In this document: piece by piece, positions 32,649 to 43,507 of the stretch
Numbering within the stretch: the stretch's first letter is position 1
Layout: each line of letters begins with the position of its first letter
Position numbers and translations under genes: made by a program
Source: Toxotes chatareus
Taxonomy: Eukaryota > Chordata > Actinopteri > Toxotidae
Direction: 5' to 3'
Assembly (NCBI GenBank): GCA_016801885.1
Contig: CM028899.1
Coordinates: forward strand, 22,972,501-23,036,500
DNA: 64,000 bases
Notes under the pieces: generated by a model
Told to the model about the DNA's origin: nothing
Seen by the model: the letters and a program-made list of their open reading frames with translations, nothing else
The model's database searches: none

Positions 32649-34390
32649 GTGGGGGATCAGAAGTGGGTGAACGACCTGAACTTGTTTTTCAACAGGTTTG
32701 ACCAGTCACCCAACCCTCCCTCCCCCCAGTTGCCTCTGCTGCAGCCCCCCTTGTCGGCACCTCCAGGTTACTGCTCCATCCCCCCTCCTGCAGGTCTCAG
32801 CTCACAATCACCCCCCACTGCCCTTGCTCCTCCAGGACACTGCCCCACCCCCCCTCCTGCAGAACCCAGCTCACAACTACCCCCCACTGCCCCTACTCCT
32901 ATTCCAACCCGCTCAGCCACCCCCCCCCCCCCTTCCCTCATGACTTCAATCACCCAGTCCCCATGTTCCAATCTGTCCCTCTCTACAGACCAGGTGAGAA
33001 GGGAGCTCAGAAGGATCAGCGAGGAAGGCTACGGGTCCGGACGGAATCAGCTCCAGGCTCCTCAAATCCTGTGCAGACCAGCTCTGTGGGATTGCGGGGC
33101 ATGTCTTCAACCTCAGCCTGAAGTTGGGAAGAGTTCCACAGCTGTGGAAAACATCCTGTGTGGTACCGGTGCCTAAGACAGCGCACCAACCACCTCTTCA
33201 ATAACTATAGGCCTGTGGCACTTACATCACACTTGATGAAGACACTGGAGCGACTAGTACTCTCCCATCTCCGCCCCCTGGTGAGGCCGTCGATGGACCC
33301 ATTGCAGTTTGCCTACCAGCCTGGTATTGGAGTGGAGGACGCTGTCATCTTCCTCCTGCACAGAGCTCTCTCTCACCTGGAGAAGCCCGGCAGCACTGTG
33401 AGGATCATGTTTTCGATTTCTCCAGTGCCTTCAATACCATACAGCCACTGCTCCTGAGGGACAAGCTGGAGCACTCGGGAGTGGATCACCACATCTCGAC
33501 CTGGATACTGGACTACCTCACCAACCGCCCACAGTATGTGAGGACAAAGGACTGTGAGTCTGACATGGTGGTCAGCAGTACAGGGGCTCCACAGGGAACA
33601 GTCTTGGCTCCTTTCCTGTTCACCCTGTACACGGCAGACTTCATGTACAGGACAACCAACTGCCACCTGCAGAAGTTCTCCGATGACTCTGCCATCGTCG
33701 GCCTCATCACAGACGACGATGACAGGGAGTACAGAGAACTGATCCAGGACTTCGTGGACTGGTGTCGGCGGAATCACCTCCAGATCAACTCAGGGAAAAC
33801 CAAGGAGCTGGTGGTGGACTTCCGCAGAGCAGCAGCCCCCCCCCCAACACCAGTGAACATCCAGGGAACGGACATTGAGAGTGTGGTCTCTTACAGGTAC
33901 CTGGGTGTTCACCTGAACAATAAACTGGACTGGACTGATAACACTAATGCCCTATACAAGAAGGGTCAGAGCAGGCTCTACCTTCTTAGGAGACTCAGGT
34001 CCTTTGGAGTGCAGGGGGCGCTCCTCAGGTCCTTCTTTGACTCTGTTGTGGCATCAGCCGTTTTCTATGGTGTGGTCTGCTGGAGCAGCAGCATCTCTGC
34101 TGGGCGGACAGGAAGAGACTGGACAAACTGATCAGGAAGGCCAGCTCAGTCCTGGGTTGCTCCCTTGACCCAGTGCAGGTGGTGGGAGAGAGGAGGATGG
34201 TAGCAAAGCTATCATCAATGATGGTGAATGAGTCCCACCCCATGCAGGACACACTGACTGCACTGAGCAGCTCCTTCAGTGAGAGGCTTCTTCACCCCAA
34301 GACAGTGAAGGAGCGTTATCGCAGGTCCTTCCTTCCTGCGGCTGTTAGAGACTGTACAACCAGCTGTGCTGCAGCAAACCACATGCACAA
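32649..34390 (+). pseudogene. LINE reverse transcriptase, broken
   Basis: A proline-rich linker (about 32,720-32,940) leads to a damaged first RT block near 33,030 and then N-N-Y-R-P-V-A-L-T-S at about 33,200. The D-F-S-S-A-F-N-T block with the first catalytic Asp is readable near 33,412 after a one-base shift. G-A-P-Q-G-T-V-L-A-P-F-L-F lies at about 33,585, F-S-D-D-S-A-I-V-G (catalytic Asp pair) at about 33,680, and L-G-V-H-L-N-N-K-L-D-W at 33,903. The C-terminal arm runs to about 34,360. At least three frameshifts break it. All catalytic blocks survive, so decay seems recent. Confidence 0.9.
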
Positions 34391-34699
34391 AACCACATGC
34401 ACAAAACCACTTGCACACATACTCTGTTCTGGACTTAATAACTGGTGTTTTTTTATGTGCAGCCTCCCCATTCTCCTTTTTTTCATACTGTTTGCTGTTT
34501 ATAGTATTTATTATTATTGTGTATTATTGTGTAAATCCTGAGTATTTTTTCTGCTGCTGTAACAGTGCAATTTCCCCATTGTGGGACTATTAAAGGTTTA
34601 TCTTATCTTATCTTATCTTATCTTATCTTGTTTTATGGCCATACAACAGAAGTAGCATTTTTTTTCCTCCACCAACTCTGCTTGTCCCTCTTGTTCCTC

Positions 34700-34904
34700 C
34701 TCAGCGTCTATGTCGATCACTGCTGTTTGCTGAAAGCCGGGTAGTCACGTGACCATACCTGCGGCTGCCCACAGCCTGTGGATGTGGCGTCAATTACTCC
34801 ACATTGGTTTACATTAAATCGCAAATCGCAGGCTTTTATGCGGTTACGTAATCGCACAGCGTGACATCGCGATTGCGATTAGATTAATCCTGCAGCACTA
34901 ATCC
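34700..34904. repeat. hAT transposon right-end fragment
   Basis: The segment ends in TTAATCCTGCAGCACTA, which read on the minus strand starts TAGTGCTGCAGGATTAATC, a hAT-like terminus. Before it are repeated GCGATTGCGATT motifs. No left end or target duplication was found. Confidence 0.6.
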
Positions 34905-35039
34905 TCGGTACACACACACTCATACACACACTGTGCACACACATGCAATCAGACATTCATCTTAGCACATCCCAAAAGAGCAGCAGCAACACACAGGGAT
35001 GAGGATTAGCTAAACACAGGACATATTTCAGCACTGATT

Positions 35040-35045
35040 TTTATT
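35040..35045 (-). promoter_or_regulatory. Probable isthmin poly(A) signal
   Basis: AATAAA on the minus strand lies about 150 bases downstream of the isthmin stop codon. The intervening DNA is a plausible short 3' UTR and contains no repeat. Confidence 0.55.
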
Positions 35046-35194
35046 GTCCTTCTATCGCTTCCAACACCAGCGTTATTTCATTTCTGAACAAATAGTCTGC
35101 ATTTAAGCACGAGTTCACTCATGGCTTTGAATTACAAACCACAACTTCAGTCTCTTGTGATCCTCCCTTCTTGTGACTCCACACCCCCACAGTG

Positions 35195-35712
35195 TCAGTA
35201 TTCCCTGGTTTCTTTAAGTTCCATCTGAAACACTTGTTCAGGGGGGTTATCTACACACTCAAGCCCATTATTGGGCGGCCTTACTGAGTGAAACCGACTC
35301 CAGTCCCCTTTGCACAGGATCCAAGGCAGTACATCCACCTTGTAATGCAGCTCTGGTGAAAACTCTGTACTGATTAAATTTGGCGCTCCTGCTCCTTTTC
35401 CTCGTGTTATTAGTCTCATCTGATCATCATAACAGCAATGCTGTGCTGCTAACGTTGTGCTGTCATACGATAGCATTGAGCGTAAGCAGAATCTGGCTGA
35501 GGGTTTATAGATGTCCAAGCGTTCTTTGGGTCCACTTGCATCCCTCCAGCGGTAAGTCTTGTGAAGTTTGGTGTCCTGGATGTTGACGGCACTGTAAACA
35601 GCCTCAGAAGGATAGGAGCAGGGGCAGCTGGGAAGCTCAGTGAGTACTTGGTGCAGGTACTTCTGGAGGAAGTCATTCTTGCAGCTTAGCCACTTCTCAC
35701 AGCTGTCTACAT
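35195..35712 (-). CDS. ism2: Isthmin exon 6: AMOP domain and C-terminus
   Basis: The exon follows a pyrimidine-rich CTTTCCAG acceptor, enters in phase 1 and runs 171 codons to TGA at 35,195-35,197. It begins N-V-D-S-C-E-K-W-L (the Asn codon is completed by exon 5) and includes P-S-C-P-C-S-Y-P, W-R-D-A-S-G-P-K-E-R-L-D, A-A-Q-H-C-C-Y and R-G-K-G-A-G. It ends L-K-E-T-R-E-Y. This is the complete AMOP domain, a cysteine-rich extracellular module that in isthmin mediates cell-surface interactions. All conserved cysteines of the family's pattern seem present and no stop interrupts it, so purifying selection is likely. Confidence 0.95.
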
Positions 35713-36716
35713 CTGGAAAGGGGAGGTGGGGGTGGGGAGTGGGACAGTTAGTCTTGTTCAATGACATGACATTTCATTACACAACATTTCATTTTCAAAT
35801 AAAACTAACATTGGTCCTAAAGATTATAGATTTCTTCTGAGTTTCCTGCTGCTCAGTATTTTCTGGACCCATGTGGCCAAAAAAAGGGCTCAAGTAAATT
35901 TAAAGGTTAGATGTATATTAAATCCCAACATATTTTATCACTAAGATAATTTTTGTTTGGAGAATGGAAAATATTTTAATAGTGAAGTTGTATACATAAA
36001 GATCTCAATTAATAAGGAGTCACATTTATTTGTGTATTTTAAGTCAAATTACATGTATTGTAAAAAGTGGGAGGACATCACTGTCTTGGTTTTCATCCTA
36101 CATCTTAAGATACTATTACAGCTTAAGTTAGTTATTGAACATGATAGAGACAACTCAATAAGCCTGAAAACACTTGCCCTTTTCTCACTCTGCATCAGAG
36201 AAATTGTAAGTCTCCTCTGACAGCAGCTGCTAAAAACTGAGGGTCTTATTAGAAATATATACGTTCAGGCTGGAAAACTGTCAGAAAGAAAAATAACTTA
36301 AAAGATGTTTTGCTGTTGATAGTGGATGCAGGTTTGAAAGGAAACCCGTCCAACAATGGAATGCGTCCTTTTCTCCCATTGTATCCCTCGTTATGTTTGC
36401 AGAGTGAAACTAACTATCACATTCTCTGGCTGATGCTTAGTGGCAGGAGAGCAATAAAATGGAAAGTAAAAAGCAGTTCAAATATTTGTGGGAGAATGTC
36501 TCTGTGCTTCATTGCGTCCTTGACAGAAGTGGTGCAGCAGCCCTCAGCATGTTGGGAAGGGTGAATTCTAAATATCAAAACCAGGCTTTCACACTGTGAT
36601 TGAGTCTCTAACCCACCACTGAATAAAACAATGTTTCATATACAGTCCAACCTCTTGGCTGTAGTGTGGATGCATGGATCCTTTACACAACATAAAAACA
36701 CACACTCCATACATAC
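35713..36716 (-). other. Isthmin intron 5
   Basis: About 1 kb of AT-rich intron without recognisable repeats or coding sequence. A plus-strand 84-codon frame at 36,310-36,564 has no domain and is taken as chance. Confidence 0.6.
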
Positions 36717-36776
36717 TTGTGTCCAGGAAATTGGTGCTGTTGGTGGTCTGGATGGGAGTCAGAACAGTCACTGTGT
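36717..36776 (-). CDS. ism2: Isthmin exon 5: short linker exon
   Basis: A 60-base exon between a CTGCATCTGTCTTGTAG acceptor and a strong GTATGT donor is in phase 1 at both sides, matching the exons before and after. It encodes about 20 residues including T-T-N-S-T-N-F-L-D-T. The N-S-T is a potential N-glycosylation site, at the place where human isthmins also have an N-x-T between TSP1 and AMOP. It was too short for ordinary ORF detection; splice sites, phase and position support it. Confidence 0.8.
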
Positions 36777-38916
36777 CTACAAGACAGATGCAGAAAGTCT
36801 TGAGGTGGTCTTCACAAACATGTTTGTATGTGCTGTACCTACTGCTAAGTCAAAAGCTTTTATTTTTTGTCAGTCATTTCTTCATCTTTTTTTGGTCCTT
36901 GCTACTAAAGCCACACTGTAGAAGGCTGTTTATTTGTAACTGCTAATCTCTAATATGCATAGACTGAAACATATTTAGTGTTTAGTATTTTTGGTAGTCT
37001 TCAGGCTGTCTTTAAATACAATCAAACTTTAATGTGGTCTTGCGTGGTGTGGTTGACACCCAGGCCTGGTGTGATATTTCTCTAGTGGCACATTCAGAAT
37101 AACTTTGAAATAACTTCAAACATTGCAAATGAAAACTAATGAGCTCTGGCTCAAGTCATAGACTGTATAAGACATGGACGTAGCACCTGTGACGTCACCC
37201 ATTGGTTTTGGGGAGTCGTTTTTGTGACCAAACCATGGGCATTTGAGCTGCGCCATCTTGAATTTTAGTGGGAGTGTACTTTCCATATTTGGCGAAGAGG
37301 CGGTTACTCTACGGGTCAGCCGGCCGAGAACCCGGCCACTTAGCTCGGAGCAACCGAGCTAGCTTAAGGATAATCAGCTAATCAGCTAGGCTAACAAGCT
37401 AAGCGGCAGCTACATCCATCACACGACAGTCCCAGAGTCCGACCCGACTAGCTCGACCCCGTGTAACCGCGACACACAGCATACAACAGAGATCATAATG
37501 TTGCTGCTGTGTTTTAAACATGACTGTTTCAGATAGAGAGGTTTTAGATGGAGCTGCAGGGTTTGGTGGAGTTGTGGGGGGGAAATTTATTTCTAGCCTG
37601 TTATTTAACTGTGAAACAATCATTATTATTTCATATTAATAAAATATATTAAAAAGTTAAAACATTATTATTATTATTATTATTATTATTGTTGTCATTA
37701 TTATTAATGATATATAATGAGTGAACGATAAAAAATAATGATGATAATAATAATAATTAACATAATTAACGTGTTTAATATTTACCGGCTTTCACCGCTG
37801 CCTCCATCCACTATCCATTTAGTTACAGCAGCACACAAACAACAGCAGCCGCTTACTGACGGAGCTGCTCTGTCCATGCAATGTCGGACTTTTTAAACAG
37901 AAAAATGAGACGAAATAAAGTTGTAGCCTCGTATTGCCGTAATAAATGGACTCTGAGAGCACGGAACACACCGCAGTAGCGTCCCTAACATTATCCGCTC
38001 CAGTCCTCTATCTGTATCAGCAATCTGCATCGGCAATTAAGTCATAAGCCAGCGGCAAAATATGCCGGCACTAATTAGTGCAAACATCCAGGTAAAATAG
38101 TGAGAAATTTACTTACCAAAAAAACTGCAACACAGACTCCTTCGACGGTCGGTTAGTACAGTCCACACTACAACAAGCCATACTGTCACAAAAACCTATC
38201 CGAACATTGGCAAACAAACACGGACACTGCAGCCCCTGTCAACCGCTGGAGGTAGCCGGAGGCCTCTGGATGTAGCCGCCTAGCCCAGCCGATGCTTTAC
38301 GAGCTAACTGTCGGTGCCTGTCTATGGACTGTCACTCAACGTAACCAATTTATTAAGCCTAAATAACACTAAAACGGTTGTGGCACAAAAAAATTCACCC
38401 CCCTCACAGTGTTCACGGAGGTGGAAACTATCAATAGAGACCAAAAACAAAAAATGTACCAGGCTGTAAATATGTTTTTTTAGGCTGTAAAGTTAGCTAT
38501 TTTAACATGGGGGTCAATGGAGAATTGCTCACTTCTGGAGCCAGCCCCCAGCGGTAGCCGAGGAACTGCAGCTTTTTGAACGCGGAAGTGATCCTCACTG
38601 CTGAAACCTACATCTCCTCCCTTGGCTCAAGTACAGAGCCAGAGTTCATCCTTGCTGTTTCTCTTTCAAAATGTAAAAAAAAAAAAAAAAAACTTGTTCC
38701 GACCAACTGCACAGATTCTAGTAACATGGTAACTCAACTAAATATCCAACAGAAATTTAGAGATATCCCACTTCTATTTTTAGCTTTTTGAATGGATGAC
38801 TGGTAAGGTAAAGTTTTATAGTACTTTTGTTATTAAAATACCTTGAAGTGACTGATAGCTGTTAAACATGTTGGAATAATTTAGTCTTGCCACATCACAG
38901 AGTTTCTGCTTCATAC
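36777..38916 (-). other. Isthmin intron 4, mostly repeat copy B
   Basis: This 2.1-kb intron is largely filled by the 37,157-38,625 repeat. The rest, 36,777-37,156 and 38,626-38,916, holds only an A-run at about 38,675 and unremarkable DNA. Confidence 0.7.
37157..38625 (+). repeat. Dispersed repeat, copy B (uninterrupted)
   Basis: The segment starts CATAGACTGTATAAGACATG with GACG after it, followed by GTGACGTCACCCATTGG. It ends with GTGAGGATCACTT-type sequence (complement strand) near 38,590-38,616. It is an inverted copy of 8,825-10,673 without the L2 insertion. It includes the GC-rich block at about 37,300-37,470 and an (ATT)n tract at about 37,660-37,690. The two copies are similar enough to align by eye over their full length. 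It lies in an isthmin intron. Confidence 0.87.
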
Positions 38917-39051
38917 CAGCACAATTCTCCAGGTCGCAAGTGCGTGACTCTGTTGCAGTGCATGCGTAGCCACAGGAGCGAGTGCGTTTCTGGGTGCCGT
39001 GTCCACAGGTAACGCTGCAGGGAGCCCAGTGGCTCCACCCTTCCTCGTACT
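38917..39051 (-). CDS. ism2: Isthmin exon 4: thrombospondin type-1 repeat
   Basis: A 135-base exon lies between a TGTTTTTCAG acceptor and a GGTATGAAG donor, phase 1 at both ends. It encodes Y-E-E-G-W-S-H-W-A-P-C-S-V-T-C-G, then R-T-R-S-C-G-Y-A-C-T-A-T-E-S-R and D-L-E-N-C-A-G. These are the WxxW and CSVTCG hallmarks of a TSP1 repeat in the isthmin arrangement. In isthmin this repeat can bind cell-surface or matrix partners. The exon is intact. Confidence 0.95.
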
Positions 39052-40265
39052 CTGAAAAACACAGGAGGGAAAGATGGATAAAGGGGAGATGTGCAGAGGG
39101 GAGAAAAGCAAAACTACGGAGTAATATATTAAGTGCTGGCTTTGAAGTTAGCCTAGTGAATTCCTCGCCCAGCTGGTGTATTTGCGGTATGCAATTAAGG
39201 AGCGGCTGAAAAGACTGGGAGAACGACAGCGTGGGACCTCTGAGACATGCTCCCCTGTATTTAAACAACACAGGCAGGGGGGTTGAGAGAGGAAGCGAAC
39301 TTCAAAAGATAGGGGTGTGGGTGGGGGAGGTGGCAGTAAGGAGTGAAAGTCTTGCAGTGAGAGTGACGACAGCTGCATACTAACAAAACTCTTCACTGAG
39401 CTTTCAGAAGAGTACAAAATGAATGCCAACATTTTATCAACAACTGGAGCTTAATGTTGCATCTGAGCGCATACATCAGTTTTAAGTTATAATTTAAACA
39501 CATCTTAATGCTATATCTGAAATAAAAAGCAGAAGAAGATAAGAGTATAATGAAGCCTTTTGAAAACAGTGATACATCTATAAGTTCTCCTGCCTAATCA
39601 GAAATGCATGCCAGTGCATTTAGGCCAGACTCAAAGGTCTGGAACTGTTACCCTCAGACCTGTTTTCACACAGAAGTTAATGATGCACTGCCACTAAATG
39701 AATATTGCATAGTTTTGGAGAAAGTCATAATTGTGCTAATGATCAGGCAGGAAGTACAGCCACCTGGTGTTTGTGTGTGAGAGCGAAAAGAGTCATTTGG
39801 AATATGAGCACATGAAACTGTGTGTGTCTGAGTGAAATCCAACTGAAATATGTACATCAGATGATTGTAAGCTCAAACACGTGCATGGTAAGGTGTGCAC
39901 CAACACAAACAGTCAGCAGGGCAGTGAAATGACTCACAGATTGTCTGACTGGACAATAATGACTTCACTTCCTCCTCAATATTTTTCAACTTGAAGCTGC
40001 ATTAACATATTCTGTAGCCACCTTCTTTCACCATACCAGGACACAAGCTTGGCTACAAATAATGCTAATGTGTTTACATCTTGTTCAGCTGACCAGTAGC
40101 CAAACAGATTAATCAATATTGCTTTAAAGGTTTTTTGTGTTTTCATGTCTGTCTCCGTATCATGCTCAAAATTATAATGTTATCATGTGGACATTTAGTA
40201 GGCATGAGCTTAGCATGTTCACCACCTTAGTGTCTTGGCATGCAACACTAAGGTCACCCCCTATG

Positions 40266-40585
40266 AGAGGGGGCAGCCGTGGTGCAGCAAGTGCGGCTTT
40301 GGACTTCGGACTGGCCTGAGATCGGAGGGTCGTGGGTTCAATCCCTCGACCAAGAGCAAAAAATTGGATACGGTAGTGGTGAAGGACACGCGCCTCCCCT
40401 GCCTCTGCGACCATGCCTGCCCCAGCGTCTCTAGTGCACGTGCATGCTTGAGTGTGTGTTGCGTTCACTTGGTGCGGGTAAATGCAGAGAGTAATTTCCC
40501 CAGGAGGGATCAATAAAGTAACTTTACACATAGGTAACTTAATTACTTATCCCCAGGAGGGCTCAATAAAGTATTTAAAATAAAA
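40266..40585 (+). mobile_element. tRNA-derived SINE with doubled tail
   Basis: The head GGGGGCAGCCGTGGTGCAGC carries a box-A-like sequence. A perfect pol III box B (GGTTCAATCCC, 40,335-40,345) lies about 50 bases downstream. A tRNA-unrelated body follows, then a 3' tail CCCAGGAGGGATCAATAAAG. That tail recurs about 50 bases later as CCCAGGAGGGCTCAATAAAG before an A-rich end. The tail resembles the CGGGATTAATAAAG end of the LINE at 46.47 kb, the usual way SINEs borrow LINE machinery. It is not a functional tRNA gene. Confidence 0.82.
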
Positions 40586-41139
40586 AAGAAAAATAAAAAA
40601 TGCTTACATTAGCTATTTGTAGTCTGTGTGCATGTGTGATTTCACAAGAGTCATGGGTCACATAGGTCAGGGGATGTTGGAGGCAAGCTGTGTAAAGATA
40701 TTTTGAAGATGCTTTTGTTTTGTTGACTTGACCATCTGAGTGAGAGGTCTACACAACCAGTTCCAAACACTCACTCAGTCACCCACACAAACACATTCTT
40801 GTCTTACTATCTTTGTGAGTACACTTAATGACATGATGCACTAGCCCCTTCCCCTAAACTTAACCATCACAACTGAATGTCTGACCCCAACACAGGTTCT
40901 GAACGCAGGGTTCTAGTCAGTCCGAACGTGGCCTTAGACTTTGCATTGCAAAGATTGTTAACACAATATTCAACAAGCACCTTTTTGTAGATGGAACCAC
41001 TAGACTGAACTACTGTTTATGTGAATACATGTTGCAAATGATTCTTAGGATTTCTTGGCTTTTCAGAGCAAATTTCATCACAGAAATTATTAAATTTAGC
41101 TCCAAGAGTAAAACTTAAAATGTTTTAATTCAACTAGAA

Positions 41140-41320
41140 GTACCACATGGTGGTGGTATGCCTGTAGTAGATGTAGAGGTAGAGGTTAGGGGTGTTTTGT
41201 AGTGATAATGGCAATGTTTGGGAAGGTTAGTGTTGGATCTTCACAAGCAAAACTTACACAAGATCACAGTGGTCTTGACCTTTAACCTCTGACCTCCAAT
41301 ACATATTGACTTCATCTTTG
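41140..41320 (-). repeat. Short dispersed repeat, copy 1
   Basis: The reverse complement of this segment matches 58,310-58,515, including GGTCAGAGGT, GATCTTGTGTAAGTTTTGCT, AACACTAACCTTCCCAAACA and ACCCCTACCTCTACATCT blocks. The nature of the family is unknown. Confidence 0.75.
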
Positions 41321-41357
41321 ACAAGCAGTGATAATATGTGCAAAGTCATCACTCAAA

Positions 41358-42440
41358 ATCAGAATCAGAAACACTTTATTACCAGGTATGTTACACATAC
41401 AAGGAATTTGGCGTGGTGTTGTCGGTGCAAACAGAAAACTGCAGAGGATCCAGGAGTGGCTCGGTGATGGCCTTGAGGTGGGTCAGGACGAGGCACTCAA
41501 ATGTCTTCATGAATACAGAGGTCAGGGCGACGGGTCTATAGTCATTAAGTCCTATGATCCTCAGTTTCTTGGGGATGGAGATGATGGTGGAGGTCTTGAA
41601 GCAGGCTGGTACATGACATGTCTCCAGTGAAGAGTTGCTGATCAGCGCAGTGCTTCAGGGTGGATGGAGAGACCGAGTCAGGACCGGCTGCCTTGCAGGG
41701 TTTTGTCTCCTAAAGAGTCTGTTTACATCTCTCTCCAGGATGGAGAGGGATGCAGTTGTGGTGGGGGAGGAGGGGCCATTGGGTTGGGGCTGGTAGGTGG
41801 TGTCAGGATTGTTCCATTGTCTTTCAAAGTGACAGTAAAACTCATTCAGTCTGTTGGTGAGGTGTGAGTAGTTAGCAGAGTGGAGGGGGCTTTAGGCTTG
41901 AAGTTGGTGACCTGCCTGAGCCCTTTCCATACAGAGGCAGAGTCATTGGCTTAGAGTACAGTCGTTTAGCTTCACTCACCCCCTCGCTAAACCTCTACTT
42001 TGCCTCTTTAAACATGTCCCTGTCCCCACTCCCGAATGCCCTTTCCTTCTCCAATCTCAGCTGTCTGAGTTTGGCTGTGAACCAGGGTTTGTCATTGTTA
42101 TAAGTCACCCTGGTGCGTGATGGGATACAGCAGTCCTCACAGAAGCTGATGTATGTCACAGCCTCTGTGTACTCATCCAGACTGATGGTAGCAGTCCTGA
42201 AAACATCCCAGTGCTTTGACGTCCTCACAACAGGAATCAGGGGGACCATGGTGTGGTCAGTGTGACCCAGTGCAGAGTGAGGGAAAGCATGGTAGGCGTT
42301 ACTGACAGTGGTATAACAGTGATCCAGAGTGGTGTTCTCTCTGGTCGGACATTTAATAAGCTGTCTGTATTTGGGGAGTTCGTGACTGAGGTTACCTTTG
42401 TTAAAGTCAGAGGACAAATACAAAGGAGTCCATGTTAGTC
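41358..42440 (-). mobile_element. LINE with large internal deletion
   Basis: On the minus strand the upper part encodes the end of the endonuclease domain and RT linker: a S-D-F-N-K-G-N-L block (damaged G-D-F-N), C-P-T-R-E-N-T-T-L-D-H, G-H-T-D-H-T-M in place of S-D-H, N-N-D-K-P-W-F and a basic end (about 42,000-42,430). The RT core is missing. Only pieces of its N-terminal part, readable as out-of-frame coding down to about 41,450, remain before the 3' end. The tail at about 41,358 is (GATTCT)n type. It is inactive. Confidence 0.82.
41998..42440 (-). pseudogene. LINE endonuclease C-terminal fragment
   Basis: The frame from about 42,430 to 41,998 keeps the second half of an AP-type endonuclease: the G-D-F-N block is altered to S-D-F-N and the S-D-H block to H-T-D-H. 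The domain start with the catalytic Asn and Glu blocks is not present. The piece joins the linker region with L-R-L-E-K-E-R-A-F, where RT would follow in an intact element. It belongs to the same broad LINE group as the other copies but is more diverged. Confidence 0.78.
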
Positions 42441-43094
42441 TGCTCTACACACAGAATCTGGTCGGCGAGTGTGCGCTGGGCTTCCTGCATGTCAGCCTGC
42501 GGTGGAATGTAAACAGAGAAATGTTGGAGAAAAATATTCCGGGGAGTGCAGTGTAGGACCCGCTTCTATGGAGGCATACGAGCGCACCAGCGCGTTTACC
42601 TCTCCTCTAGCGCTCTTCTAGAATTCACACTGTTCTGAAAGGCTCAGGCCTCAGCCAACTCAGAGAAAGTCTCAAACATAGGGAGGAGAAGAGCCAACAG
42701 AGGAAAATATTGCCAGCCAGGATGGAACTAAAGCAGTGACCGTACAATGCTGAGCTTTTTTCGGGGCTTTCAATCACATTGTGTAGTTTTCCGTACAAGA
42801 TGGCATTTGTGATGATGACGATGATGATGTTACACCAGATGCTCAACCGACAAAGCAACCCATACTCTTGTCCAGAAGTTGAGAGACCTTCCATTGTTGA
42901 TGCTGTATTTAACCCAGACATACCAGATCCAAGCCACTATCCAATTACTGATGTATCAAAATAGTGAGTTGAACATTTCCTAAGTTTATAAGCTGTAAAA
43001 TAGATTTCAGTCACACCTTCCTGACTAATATTGTGTAAATATGTAATATTATGAGTAAAACTGCACAGTTTTGGTTTTAAGAAAGTATTGTTAC

Positions 43095-43158
43095 CGTAGT
43101 TTTCCTTGGCATGCCAGTCTTCATTCCAGTGCCCCTCCCAGTCACCCCTCACATGTAA
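43095..43158 (-). CDS. ism2: Isthmin exon 3, 3' part (5' border uncertain)
   Basis: The frame encodes R-G-D-W-E-G-H-W-N-E-D-W-H-A-K-E-N-Y and ends in a TACG|GTAACA donor in phase 1. The next codon is completed by the AG of exon 4 to give Glu. Tryptophan-rich acidic sequence directly before TSP1 is expected in isthmins. In-frame stops lie immediately upstream, so the exon can start no earlier than a weak TTGATAG acceptor, giving 43,158. The usual start of this exon (a V-T-I-x-V-V segment and about 60 more residues) was not found. A LINE begins within about 15-20 bases of this border. Confidence 0.62.
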
Positions 43159-43507
43159 CTATCAATAGCCTCACTCACTAGTGGATCAGCTGCAGCCTGT
43201 TTGCAGCTCCCGATTTTCTTTCACTTTTATTCTACTTTTCTTATCTTTGAGGCACTTTTTGTTAGCCGTTGGATTACTTTCTTTTCATCACACTGAGACA
43301 TGTGGGTTGTGAGAAGGCTTTTATTTGCCGTTGCGTTAGAGGAGGGATCCCTGTTGACCTCAAGTCGGCTTTTTCACTGACAATGCAAGAGGAGATCCCT
43401 GTTGAAAGACATACCAGGGATGCAGAGGAAACAAAAAGTTATGGAGGAAGAGGGAGGCTCTGAAACATCAAAGGAGAAGTTTTAAGCCCTGTCTCCCCTC
43501 TATCATC

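Larger units (their letters stand above)
31130..34630 (+). mobile_element. Near full-length CR1/L2/Rex1-group LINE
   Basis: The element has a 5' leader from about 31,130, a long endonuclease ORF, a proline-rich linker, a reverse-transcriptase region and a 3' tail ending in (TCTTA)n at about 34,600-34,630. It is the best-preserved of the LINEs here, although the RT part is frameshifted. Its last 400 bases match the insertion at 18,198-18,614. No target duplication could be identified, so the 5' border is approximate. Confidence 0.9.
39052..43094 (-). other. Isthmin intron 3 with SINE and LINE
   Basis: The intron holds the SINE at 40.3 kb, the repeat at 41.14-41.32 kb and the minus-strand LINE at 41.36-42.44 kb. 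The rest (39,052-40,265, 40,586-41,139 and 42,441-43,094) has no supported gene. The plus-strand frame at 42,779-42,964 shows phrases such as P-D-I-P-D-P-S-H-Y-P that I could not place. Confidence 0.6.

Noticed and set aside
40266..40345. Possible tRNA gene
   Set aside because: Box A and B-like sequences are present but no cloverleaf can be formed, and a SINE body and tail follow.
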